This document shows positions 1 to 6,942 of a stretch of 16,420 nucleotides of DNA, piece by piece. The DNA comes from Prevotellaceae bacterium UBA3627 (GTDB lineage Bacteria; Bacteroidota; Bacteroidia; Bacteroidales; Bacteroidaceae), in contig DFLE01000007.1 of assembly GCA_002373375.1 (NCBI GenBank), positions 1-16,420 on the forward strand, read 5' to 3'. The translations under genes and the position numbers were made by a program. The notes below the pieces were generated by a model. It was not told the DNA's origin. It worked only from the letters and a program-made list of their open reading frames with translations, and made no database searches. Each line of letters starts with the position of its first letter. Position 1 is the first letter of the stretch.

Positions 1-6
1 ACGCTG

Positions 7-40
7 CAAAATTAAAGCGATATTTCAGACCGTAACCAAA
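7..40 (-). promoter_or_regulatory. Possible minus-strand promoter for a gene left of the window
   Basis: Read on the minus strand, bases 14-7 give TAATTTTG, a match to the Bacteroidetes -7 element TAnnTTTG. A TTTG (plus-strand CAAA at 37-40) lies 22 bases upstream, slightly longer than the usual 19 or so. The same TAATTTTG word followed by GC occurs in the well-spaced promoter at 5361-5368. This suggests a divergently transcribed gene starting just outside the left edge, which cannot be verified here. Confidence 0.35.
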
Positions 41-189
41 GTTGGTGACTAATATCGCAAGGAAATGAAGCCCAAAATAGGACATTTTTGTCATTTGCCA
101 TTTTTCAGGGACACGACCTCGATTTGTAAAAAAATGATAAAACATCCAACTTATACAAAAGAAACAAACGCATTTTAGGAAATTTTTAT

Positions 190-197
190 TAACTTTG
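190..197 (+). promoter_or_regulatory. -7 promoter element for the glsA-glsB operon
   Basis: TAACTTTG matches the Bacteroidetes TAnnTTTG -7 box exactly. No good TTTG -33 box is seen at the expected distance, only T-rich sequence around 173-186. Transcription would start near 204, giving a leader of about 90 bases before the ATG at 295. That is much longer than the leaders of roughly 20 bases inferred for other genes in this window, because of the palindromic segment described at 217-302. Confidence 0.5.
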
Positions 198-216
198 TAA
201 TTCTCATATATTCGTA

Positions 217-302
217 ACAGAATGGAGGTGGGTTATATTAATTCGGAAATATAACGAAGCGAATTAACAGAACCCACCTTGAGACACTGACAGAATGGAG
301 GT
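217..302 (+). repeat. Two-part palindrome inside a 13-base direct repeat in the glsA leader
   Basis: The 13-mer ACAGAATGGAGGT occurs at 217-229 and again at 290-302, where it contains the glsA start codon. Between and partly overlapping the copies is a near-perfect hairpin. AGGTGGGTT (226-234) pairs with AACCCACCT (271-279), and TTAATTCG (238-245) pairs with CGAATTAA (260-267). A 3+3 internal loop separates the two stems and the terminal loop is 14 bases (246-259). It could be a regulatory RNA structure in the 5' leader, or a small palindromic element whose insertion duplicated 13 bases of target. There is no U-tract, so it is not a typical intrinsic terminator. Confidence 0.7.
222..254 (+). 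other. Possible 10-codon upstream ORF in the glsA leader
   Basis: The upstream copy of the 13-base repeat contains an ATG (222-224) in the same context as the glsA start. It opens a short frame, MEVGYINSEI, ending at TAA 252-254 within the hairpin loop. It shares only its first three residues with GlsA (MEVTEK). It may be a translated leader peptide or simply a by-product of the duplication. Nothing shows that it is translated. Confidence 0.3.
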
Positions 303-1119
303 AACAGAGAAGACAATAGACATTGACGAGATATTGCGCTCAAAGATGGGCAGCAAGGCTGGACGTGTGCCCCGTTTCGTAGTAAACTGGCTGAAGGACA
401 TAGTACACCAGGACGAGATAAACGGGTTCCTGTGGGACAATAAAGACCTGCAGGGCACACCGTGGCTGAAGGCCGGCATTGAGTTTCTTGGTAACAAGAT
501 AGTGGTGAACGGCATAGAGAACCTGCCCGACGACAGCGACGGCAAGCGTTACACCTTTGTCTCCAACCATCCGTTGGGTGGCATAGACGGCATTGCCATA
601 GGCTCCATCATCGGCGAGCGATATAACGACAACTTCCGCTATCTTGTCAATGACCTGCTCATGAACCTGCCGGGACTGGCTCCGCTCTGCATCCCCATCA
701 ACAAGACTGGCAAGCAGAGCCGCGACTTCCCTGCCATGGTGGAGGCCGGCTTTGCGTCAGACCACCACATGGTGATGTTCCCAGCAGGAATATGCTCACG
801 CAAGCAGAACGGAGTGATACGCGACCTGCCATGGACCAAGACGTTCATCACCAAGAGCGTACAGACACACCGCGACGTGGTGCCTATACACTTTAACGGT
901 CAGAACTCAGAGCGCTTCTACCGCATAGCCAATATATGCAAGGCTCTGAGACTGAAGTTCAACGTGGCAATGCTCTTTCTCGCCGACGAGATGTTCAAGA
1001 ACAGAGGCAAGACCTTTGAAGTAACCATAGGCAAGCCCATAGCCTGGGAGACCTTTGACAAGACACGCAAGCCAATAGAATGGGCACAGTGGGTAAAGGA
1101 GAAAGTTTACCAACTGTAA
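295..1119 (+). CDS. glsA: PlsC-family O-acyltransferase, probable glycine-lipid synthase subunit GlsA
   Basis: This 274-residue protein belongs to the lysophospholipid acyltransferase (PlsC/AGPAT) fold. The acyltransferase motif appears as NHPLGGID at residues 91-98, with His92 and Asp98 as the expected catalytic pair; the spacing is one residue longer than the textbook HX4D. FPAG (162-165) and VVPIHF (195-200) correspond to later motifs of the family. There is no signal peptide or strong membrane span, so it probably works at the inner face of the cytoplasmic membrane. In Bacteroides thetaiotaomicron, GlsA adds a second acyl chain to the hydroxyl of an N-acyl-glycine to make glycine lipids. 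The next gene, 48 bases downstream, encodes the matching N-acyltransferase, which supports this role. The start at 295 is the downstream copy of a duplicated ATG context. The specific substrate is inferred from pairing and motif, not proven. Confidence 0.75.
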   Translation: MEVTEKTIDIDEILRSKMGSKAGRVPRFVVNWLKDIVHQDEINGFLWDNKDLQGTPWLKAGIEFLGNKIVVNGIENLPDDSDGKRYTFVSNHPLGGIDGIAIGSIIGERYNDNFRYLVNDLLMNLPGLAPLCIPINKTGKQSRDFPAMVEAGFASDHHMVMFPAGICSRKQNGVIRDLPWTKTFITKSVQTHRDVVPIHFNGQNSERFYRIANICKALRLKFNVAMLFLADEMFKNRGKTFEVTIGKPIAWETFDKTRKPIEWAQWVKEKVYQL

Positions 1120-1167
1120 CAACGCACAACAAAGAATATTAAGCTAACACTATAAATCCATTTTCTG

Positions 1168-2160
1168 ATGAAACCAGAAATAATACAGCCTGTACCTCTC
1201 GAACTTCTGCTGGAAGAACTGACGCCAGAGAAGAAGTTGAGAATGACTAACAAAAGCAATAACGAGATTTATATCTTCACGGCTCACGACTCTCCTAACC
1301 TCATGAGAGAAATAGGTCGTCTGCGTGAGATATCTTTCCGTTCTGCTGGAGGAGGCTCAGGCAAGGAGCTTGACATTGATGAGTTTGACACCTGTGAGAA
1401 CTGCTACAAGCAACTCATAGTGTGGAATCCCGAGGCAAAGGAAATCATAGGCGGCTACCGCTATATAATGGGTGACGAGTGGGACTATGACGAGGAGGGA
1501 CAGCCCAAGCTTGCCACCAGCCATATGTTCCGCTTCTCTGAGAAGTTCATAAAGGAGTATGCCCCTTACACCATTGAGCTGGGCCGCTCTTTCGTCACGC
1601 CAGAGTACCAGAGTTCCAAGAGAGGTGCGAAAAGCCTCTTCGCACTCGACAATCTGTGGGACGGACTGGGCGCGCTGATGGTCATCAATCCCAAGATGAG
1701 GTACTACTTCGGCAAGATGACCATGTATCCCAGCTACATACGCTTCGGCCGCGACATGATACTCTATTTCCTCAAGAAATACTTTGACGACAAGGAGGGA
1801 CTGGTTTATCCAAAGAACCCGCTGAAGCTTGACACTCCCGAGGAGGAGCTGGAGCAAGTGTTCTGCGGCCGCGACTTCAAGGAGGACTACCGCATACTCA
1901 ACGGCGGCATACGCGCCCTTGGCTTTAACATACCACCGCTGGTAAACGCATACATGAACCTCTCGCCCACGATGAAGCTCTTCGGCACCGCCATCAACTA
2001 CGGTTTCGGCGACGTGGAGGAGACGGGCATCCTCATAGCCGTTGACGAGATATTCGAAAGCAAGCGCGTGCGCCACATAGAGTCGTTCGTGAAGGAGCAC
2101 CCCGAGTGTCTTGACAACATCACCAACGGGGATGACATAGTGATAAAGAGGAGAATGTAA
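1168..2160 (+). CDS. glsB: GNAT-type N-acyltransferase, probable N-acyl-glycine synthase GlsB
   Basis: This 330-residue protein resembles the hemolysin/ornithine-lipid type GNAT acyltransferases (OlsB-like, Acetyltransf_5). Visible family marks are LREISFR at 52-58 and ELGRSFVTPEYQ at 137-148, the strand and acyl-donor-binding region typical of these enzymes. B. thetaiotaomicron GlsB transfers a 3-hydroxy fatty acyl group to glycine, giving commendamide-type N-acyl-glycine that GlsA then O-acylates. It follows the PlsC-type gene after 48 bases with no promoter or terminator between, so the two are probably one transcript. The C-terminal half, about 180 residues, goes beyond the GNAT core, as in other Bacteroidetes members. 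The stop codon directly abuts the inverted-repeat element at 2161. An ornithine-lipid or other amino-acid-lipid synthase is the main alternative. Confidence 0.72.
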   Translation: MKPEIIQPVPLELLLEELTPEKKLRMTNKSNNEIYIFTAHDSPNLMREIGRLREISFRSAGGGSGKELDIDEFDTCENCYKQLIVWNPEAKEIIGGYRYIMGDEWDYDEEGQPKLATSHMFRFSEKFIKEYAPYTIELGRSFVTPEYQSSKRGAKSLFALDNLWDGLGALMVINPKMRYYFGKMTMYPSYIRFGRDMILYFLKKYFDDKEGLVYPKNPLKLDTPEEELEQVFCGRDFKEDYRILNGGIRALGFNIPPLVNAYMNLSPTMKLFGTAINYGFGDVEETGILIAVDEIFESKRVRHIESFVKEHPECLDNITNGDDIVIKRRM

Positions 2161-2205
2161 GACCCCACCCCGACCCTCCCAAAGGGAGGGGGAGTTAATG
2201 GAGAC

Positions 2206-2256
2206 GAAAATGAAGACGGAAGCTACCATAATGTTGTAGCTTCCGTCTTCATTTTC
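2206..2256. terminator. Bidirectional terminator hairpin between convergent genes
   Basis: A perfect 21-base-pair stem (2206-2226 with 2236-2256) encloses a 9-base loop, CATAATGTT. On either strand the 3' arm ends in ATTTTC, giving a short U-run in both directions. It lies between glsB and the flippase gene, which converge here, so it could stop transcription from both sides. Placement and symmetry favour a bidirectional terminator; activity is inferred. Confidence 0.65.
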
Positions 2257-2273
2257 AATCCTGTTTCCGTCTT

Positions 2274-2297
2274 CGTATTCGTCAGCGTATTCGTCAG
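2274..2297. repeat. Perfect 12-base tandem duplication
   Basis: CGTATTCGTCAG at 2274-2285 is repeated exactly at 2286-2297, between the terminator hairpin and the right outer arm of the nested element. The left side of the element has no equivalent, so the duplication makes it asymmetric. It is most simply a slippage event. Confidence 0.8.
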
Positions 2298-2345
2298 TGC
2301 CCCCTCCCTTTGGGAGGGTCGGGATGGGGTCTTCGCCATCTAGTA

Positions 2346-3836
2346 TCACTTCCTGAATTTCTTTCCTATCACGGGCAGCGAGCTCAGTGGCATGTCCTTC
2401 ATCACCACCATGACGAGGTATGCCAGTATGAGCACCGTATTGGTAAGCATGTATAGTATATCGTTCATCTTACCGTTCATGGCATCCATGACATAATAGA
2501 ACGCCACGGTGATGACAACGTAAGTAAACATACCCTTTATATCATAATTGATAGGATATTTCTTCTGACCTACGAAATAGCTCAGCAGCATTGCCGTGCC
2601 ATAGCCTGCCACGCCACCCCACGCACAAGCCATGTAGCTGTACTCAGGTATGAAGATGACGTTCACGGCAATGAGTGCCGCACAACCTGCCAGCGAGAAC
2701 CATGCGCCCCAGATAGTCTTGTCTATCAGCTTATACCAGAAGGACAGGTTGAAATATATGCCCATCATTATCTCGGCAGCCATCACGATAGGCACCACGT
2801 TAAGTCCCACTCTGTACTCTGCCGGGATTATACGTTCAAGCAAAGGCATGTAGCCTACCACGCAAAGGAAGGCAAAGAGAGTGAAGATAACGAAGTATTT
2901 CATTGCCTGGGCATAATACTCACGCTTGTCACTGTCCTTCGACTTTGCAAAGACTATCGGCTCATAGGCATAGCGGAACGCCTGTGTTATCATTGCCATA
3001 ATCATGGCTATCTTGACGCAGGCACCGTATATACCGAGTTGTACCGTACCCTCTGCATGGTCTGGATATACCAATGGGAATATCATCTTGTCCACAGTCT
3101 GGTTGAGTATGCCTGCCACGCCCAACACGAGTATCGGCCATGAATAGCTGAGCATACGGCGCAGCAATGCGAAATCTACTATCTTAAACTCTATGCCACG
3201 CTCCTTGCAGTATGCACGTGCCGCTACATGCTCATGCGCAAACTCTGGTATGAAGAAGAAGGTGATAAAGCCTGTGCACACGAGGTTAAGCGCAAAGATA
3301 TAGAACACGTCTGTCTTGCCCAGCCATACGAAGTACAGCAGGTTGAGACCTATATTCATTACTATGAACAGCATCTTCAACGCAGCAAACTTTATAGGGC
3401 GCTTCTTGTATCTGAGATAAGAGAATGGTATGGCCTGTATGGCATCGAGCGACACTACGCAAGCCATCATCAGTATGTATATCTTATGGTCGGTATAGTG
3501 TAACACATTGGATATCGGGTCGATGCCAAGGAACACTATGGCAAGGAACACCGCCGTCAGCGCCGCAATGACCGCCATCGAGGTAGAGAATACGCAATGT
3601 GGGTTCTCGTCTTCCTTATTGGCGAAACGGAAGAAGGTGGTCTCCATTCCGAAGGTGAGCAGCACCAGTATCAGTGCCACGTATGCATACAGGTTGGTGA
3701 CGATGCCATAGCCGCCACTCGCCACTGATATTACGTGTGTGTAGAGAGGAACGAGCAGATAGTTAAGAAATCTGCCCACTATGCTGCTAAGGCCGTAAAT
3801 GGCGGTATCCTTAGCCAATGATTTCATTGATGCCAT
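2346..3836 (-). CDS. Wzx/MATE-type polysaccharide flippase, inner membrane
   Basis: This 496-residue protein is strongly hydrophobic along its length, with about a dozen or more membrane segments. It starts in the manner typical of Bacteroidetes oligosaccharide flippases (LAKDTAIYGLSSIVGRFLNY, then LVPLYTHV). Such proteins move lipid-linked glycan units across the cytoplasmic membrane for surface polysaccharide assembly. Met4 is an alternative start (MKSLAKD). The gene lies 5 bases downstream of the GH28 pectinase gene on the same strand, so it is almost certainly cotranscribed with it. No glycosyltransferases, Wzy polymerase or other polysaccharide-assembly genes are next to it here, so its substrate is unknown. 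The family call is firm; any link to pectin is inference from the operon. Confidence 0.85.
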   Translation of the reverse strand: MASMKSLAKDTAIYGLSSIVGRFLNYLLVPLYTHVISVASGGYGIVTNLYAYVALILVLLTFGMETTFFRFANKEDENPHCVFSTSMAVIAALTAVFLAIVFLGIDPISNVLHYTDHKIYILMMACVVSLDAIQAIPFSYLRYKKRPIKFAALKMLFIVMNIGLNLLYFVWLGKTDVFYIFALNLVCTGFITFFFIPEFAHEHVAARAYCKERGIEFKIVDFALLRRMLSYSWPILVLGVAGILNQTVDKMIFPLVYPDHAEGTVQLGIYGACVKIAMIMAMITQAFRYAYEPIVFAKSKDSDKREYYAQAMKYFVIFTLFAFLCVVGYMPLLERIIPAEYRVGLNVVPIVMAAEIMMGIYFNLSFWYKLIDKTIWGAWFSLAGCAALIAVNVIFIPEYSYMACAWGGVAGYGTAMLLSYFVGQKKYPINYDIKGMFTYVVITVAFYYVMDAMNGKMNDILYMLTNTVLILAYLVMVVMKDMPLSSLPVIGKKFRK

Positions 3837-3841
3837 AACAA

Positions 3842-5335
3842 CTATTTCTCCTTAAAGTTCTTCACGTCAGCCATTGTGATGCGCTCACCGCGCTTCTGCT
3901 GTATCTTCACGTTCTTGAACGTGATGTTCTTGGCATAGTGCATGTCGGCACCCTCGTCGCATACGAAGAGGGAGTTCTCAAGCACCACGTCAGACAACGG
4001 CATCTCGGGCAGGCCGTTGAAATATACCGCTCTGCGCGCACCCTGACAGATAATGTTGGATATATGCAGGTCACGGAAGCACGGTGTCTCCTCTGTCACA
4101 GGTGGTACGGCATCGGCAGACGAGGTGTCGCCGTCTTGCATTCCTGCCACCGGCTTGTTGGCATAGTACAGGCTGAACGTGAACGCCTCACCGGCTATGT
4201 TCACCATGTTTATCTTGTCCACATATATCTTCTCTACCACACCGCCGCGGCCGCGTGTGGATTTCATTCTCAAACCTGTATCAGTACCGTTGAAGAGACA
4301 GTTATATACATATATATTACGTGCACCGCTCGACATCTCCGAGCCGATAACGAAGCCGCCGTGGCCGTGGAGCACGGTGCAGCCCTCAATGATGACATTC
4401 TGGCAAGGCATATTCCAGGCGCGTCCCTCCTTGTCCTTTCCACTCTTTATGCAGATGGCGTCATCACCCACGTCAAAGGTGGAGTTCTTGATGATACAGC
4501 GGTTACATGACTCAAGGTCAAGGCCGTCGCCGTTCTGTGCATACCAGGGGTTGCGTATAGTGACATGGTCAATGGTAACGTCCTCGCACTTCAACGGATG
4601 GGTATTCCATGCCGGCGAGTTGCTCAGCGTAACGTCTTGCAACAACACGCGCTGGCACTCTGCAAACTCAAGCAGCACTGGGCGCTGCAACACCCTGCGG
4701 AAGTCGGGCTTACCCTCCTTGCCAGCCTCATCATCCTGCTTAGCGTCAGGATACCACACACCCTTATGAGCTATGCCCTGACCTGAGGTCAGTTCCTTCC
4801 ACTGATTGGCGGTGAACTTACCCTGCTTTGACGGACGCCAGCGCTCTCCCTGCGCATCAACGGCGCCGTCGCCGGTGATGGCTATGTCATGCTTGCGGTA
4901 TGCCCACAGCGGTGCCATCTTCTTATTGGCGGTGTTGCCCTCATACACTGTGCTGACGTTAGGATAAGCGTCAAAGTCTGAGGTAAAGAGCAGCAACGCT
5001 CCGCGCTCCAGGTGAAGCTCGGTGCAGTTCTCAAACTGTATAGGACCAGTGAGCCATATACCTGCCGGCACCACGAGGCGGCCGCCGCCCTTGGCAGCGA
5101 GTGCCTGCATAGCCTTGGCAAAGGCCTCGGTACACAAGGAACCACCGTCGCCCACGGCACCGAAGTCGGTAATACATACGGTGTTGGCGGGGATGTCAGG
5201 CAAAGCCACACGGGGCATGTCAAACGGGATATCAGTAACAGAGGTGGTGGCATAACGCACCTCCGCTTTTAGCGAAGCAGCAACGCAGCACATTAACAGT
5301 ATGACTGCAGCGATAATGTTTTTTCTTTTTTTCAT
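3842..5335 (-). CDS. Secreted GH28 polygalacturonase-family glycosidase
   Basis: This 497-residue protein begins with a signal peptide (Lys/Arg at 2-5, hydrophobic 7-20, likely cut near Ala24) and is probably periplasmic or exported. A pectate-lyase-3-like start (DFGAVGDGG, 57-65) leads into a right-handed parallel beta-helix. All GH28 catalytic motifs are present: NGD at 268-270 (the NTD equivalent), GDDAICIKSG with Asp291/Asp292, HGHGG at 323-327, and RMK at 356-358. The family hydrolyses alpha-galacturonosidic bonds in homogalacturonan, xylogalacturonan or rhamnogalacturonan. An insert of about 50 residues around 165-215, rich in charged residues, is typical of exo-acting Bacteroidetes members, but the exact specificity cannot be read. 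It is the first gene of a minus-strand operon with the flippase, driven by the promoter at 5361-5391. Confidence 0.92.
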   Translation of the reverse strand: MKKRKNIIAAVILLMCCVAASLKAEVRYATTSVTDIPFDMPRVALPDIPANTVCITDFGAVGDGGSLCTEAFAKAMQALAAKGGGRLVVPAGIWLTGPIQFENCTELHLERGALLLFTSDFDAYPNVSTVYEGNTANKKMAPLWAYRKHDIAITGDGAVDAQGERWRPSKQGKFTANQWKELTSGQGIAHKGVWYPDAKQDDEAGKEGKPDFRRVLQRPVLLEFAECQRVLLQDVTLSNSPAWNTHPLKCEDVTIDHVTIRNPWYAQNGDGLDLESCNRCIIKNSTFDVGDDAICIKSGKDKEGRAWNMPCQNVIIEGCTVLHGHGGFVIGSEMSSGARNIYVYNCLFNGTDTGLRMKSTRGRGGVVEKIYVDKINMVNIAGEAFTFSLYYANKPVAGMQDGDTSSADAVPPVTEETPCFRDLHISNIICQGARRAVYFNGLPEMPLSDVVLENSLFVCDEGADMHYAKNITFKNVKIQQKRGERITMADVKNFKEK

Positions 5336-5360
5336 AGTAACTTTTAAGTCTTTGACTGCG

Positions 5361-5391
5361 CAAAATTACAAAAGTTTTTGGAATTTGCAAA
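5361..5391 (-). promoter_or_regulatory. Promoter of the GH28-flippase operon
   Basis: On the minus strand, TTTG (plus-strand CAAA 5388-5391) is followed after exactly 19 bases by TAATTTTG (plus-strand CAAAATTA 5361-5368). This is an exact match to the Bacteroidetes -33/-7 consensus. Transcription would begin near 5354, giving a leader of about 20 bases to the ATG at 5335. It is interleaved with the plus-strand promoter at 5377-5407. Confidence 0.75.
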
Positions 5392-5407
5392 ATGTTTTGT
5401 ATATTTG
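5377..5407 (+). promoter_or_regulatory. Promoter of rmuC and probably the GH2-PL1 genes
   Basis: TTTG (5377-5380), a 19-base spacer and TATATTTG (5400-5407) match the Bacteroidetes consensus exactly. Transcription would start near 5414, about 17 bases before the rmuC ATG at 5431. The spacer contains the -33 box of the divergent promoter, so polymerase cannot easily occupy both at once. Confidence 0.75.
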
Positions 5408-5430
5408 CACCGTAATTATCCCATATACGG

Positions 5431-6930
5431 ATGGAACTCACTATACTTATCATATCACTCGGAATGGCCATAGCCTATTGTATATATGCGGAGATACGCA
5501 TCAAGAACATGAAGGCGGAGGCTATACACAGCGTAAAACTTATCAAGGACGAGGCTGAGAACAGGCTCAACGATGCGAAGGAGGAGATGTCACTGCGCAT
5601 GAGCGAGCAGAAGGAGGAAAGCCAGAGACTGCTTGCCACCACCAAGGAGGAGGCCGCGCTGCGCATTGGCGAGATGAGAGATGAGCGTGAGGCTGAGCGT
5701 GAGGCAAGGCAGAAGATGAGCGAGGAGAACTCTTCTCTCAAGGCTGCCCTGCAAAGCACACAGAAGCTGCTTGAGGCACAACGCCAGCAGGCAGAGAAAG
5801 ACGAGGAGGAGAGACAGGAGAGGTTCAAGACCGAACTGGAGCTGGCTCGCGAGCAGATGCGCACACAGTTTGAGCGCGAGATGACCGAGCGCTCCGAGAC
5901 GCTGAAACGCGAGGCGGCAGAGAGAATGGAAACACTGAAGCGCGAGGCCGAGGAGCGCATGGACACACTGAAGCAGACCAACACGGAGCAGATGAGCCGC
6001 ATCGTTGACCCGCTGAAGAAACAGTTGGAGGACCTGCACCGACTGGTGGATGACAACAAGCTGGAGCAGTCAAAGAACACCTCGGCGCTGGAGGCAAGCA
6101 TCAAGGCGGTGTTTGAACATGACAAGGAACGCGACAAGACTACACGCAACCTGGCAGAGGCCCTGAAGAACAGGGGCAAGGTGCAGGGCGACTGGGGTGA
6201 GCAGGTTCTGGAGAACATACTGCGTGACAGCGGACTGCGCAAGGGCGAGGAGTACTTCGTGCAGGAGAACGTGAAGACTGAGGGGGGAGCCAACGTGAGA
6301 CCTGACGTGATAGTGCGCAGCGGCGACGGCTCGAAACTCATCATTGACTCTAAGGTGTCGCTCACCGCATACACCGACTATGTGGGCGCCGAGACTGAGG
6401 AGGAACGTAACGCGGCAATAAAGGCTAACCATGACTCTATATGGCAGCATGTGGTGGAACTGTCAAACATGAAGTATGATAAGGAGGTGGACAAGGCCAT
6501 ACCCATGGTACTGATGTTCGTGCCTAACGAGGGCAGCTACATACTGGCTATGAACCGCGACCCGCAGCTGAGCACCAAGGCGTACCAGAAAGGTGTGTTG
6601 ATTATCAACCCGACGAACCTGATGGTGGTGCTGAAACTGATATTCCTGACATGGCAGAACACCCGACAGGAGAAGAACAACCGCGAGATACTGAAGGCTG
6701 CCTCTGACCTCTATGACAAGTACTGCACGTTTGTGGAACAGTATGTGAAACTGGGCAACCAGCTAAACACTGCCCGCGCCACATACGACACTGGCATGGG
6801 ACAGCTGCGCGAGGGACGCGGCAATATGTCCAAGCGTCTGGAGACGCTCAGACGCTTTGGCGTGACACCTACTAAGCAGATACCAGAGAACATGGCATCA
6901 CTTACTGACGAAGACTCACAAGAAAACTAA
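5431..6930 (+). CDS. rmuC: RmuC-family DNA recombination protein
   Basis: This 499-residue protein has the RmuC layout: an N-terminal membrane segment (residues 2-20), a long charged coiled coil (about 25-235) and a C-terminal nuclease-like domain. The domain shows GDWGEQVLENIL at 253-264 and a PD-(D/E)xK-like core with RPDVIV (290-295, Asp292) and IIDSK (304-308, Asp306 and Lys308). RmuC limits recombination between short inverted repeats in E. coli; its biochemical activity is poorly defined. Within the coiled coil, three 11-residue repeats (153-163, 164-174, 175-185; consensus ERMETLKREAE) suggest a locally right-handed hendecad stretch. The gene has its own promoter at 5377-5407. The GH2 gene follows after only 12 bases, so rmuC appears to be transcribed with carbohydrate genes, probably by proximity rather than shared function. 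Confidence 0.93.
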   Translation: MELTILIISLGMAIAYCIYAEIRIKNMKAEAIHSVKLIKDEAENRLNDAKEEMSLRMSEQKEESQRLLATTKEEAALRIGEMRDEREAEREARQKMSEENSSLKAALQSTQKLLEAQRQQAEKDEEERQERFKTELELAREQMRTQFEREMTERSETLKREAAERMETLKREAEERMDTLKQTNTEQMSRIVDPLKKQLEDLHRLVDDNKLEQSKNTSALEASIKAVFEHDKERDKTTRNLAEALKNRGKVQGDWGEQVLENILRDSGLRKGEEYFVQENVKTEGGANVRPDVIVRSGDGSKLIIDSKVSLTAYTDYVGAETEEERNAAIKANHDSIWQHVVELSNMKYDKEVDKAIPMVLMFVPNEGSYILAMNRDPQLSTKAYQKGVLIINPTNLMVVLKLIFLTWQNTRQEKNNREILKAASDLYDKYCTFVEQYVKLGNQLNTARATYDTGMGQLREGRGNMSKRLETLRRFGVTPTKQIPENMASLTDEDSQEN

Positions 6931-6942
6931 TCTATCAACTAT

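Larger units (their letters stand above)
2161..2331. repeat. Nested inverted-repeat intergenic element
   Basis: Outer arms of 32 bases (2161-2192 and 2300-2331) are inverted copies with one mismatch. Each arm also carries its own small palindrome, CCCTCCC-TTT-GGGAGGG or its complement. Between the arms lies a perfect 21-base-pair hairpin (2206-2256) and a 12-base tandem duplication (2274-2297). The element fills nearly all the space between two convergent genes: the glsB stop touches its left end and the flippase stop is 14 bases from its right end. C-rich palindromes of this kind recur between genes in Bacteroidales genomes, from general recollection only. No transposase or clear target-site duplication is seen. 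Confidence 0.8.

Noticed and set aside
226..279. Leader palindrome as an integron attC site
   Set aside because: The outer stem reads GTGGGTT then AACCCAC, which does not fit the RYYYAAC and GTTRRRY boxes of attC, and no integrase gene or cassette array is present.
2161..2331. Inverted-repeat element as an insertion sequence or CRISPR-like array
   Set aside because: No transposase frame fits in 171 bases, no target-site duplication is seen at the ends, and there are no regularly spaced direct repeats.
1357..2349. Long minus-strand frame of 330 codons opposite glsB
   Set aside because: It is the antisense shadow of glsB, runs through the nested inverted-repeat element and has no recognisable domain, whereas glsB has clear GNAT motifs.
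5475..6374. Long minus-strand frame opposite rmuC
   Set aside because: Its Ser/Cys/Arg-rich composition is what the reverse complement of a Glu/Lys/Arg-rich coiled coil yields, and rmuC is well supported on the other strand.
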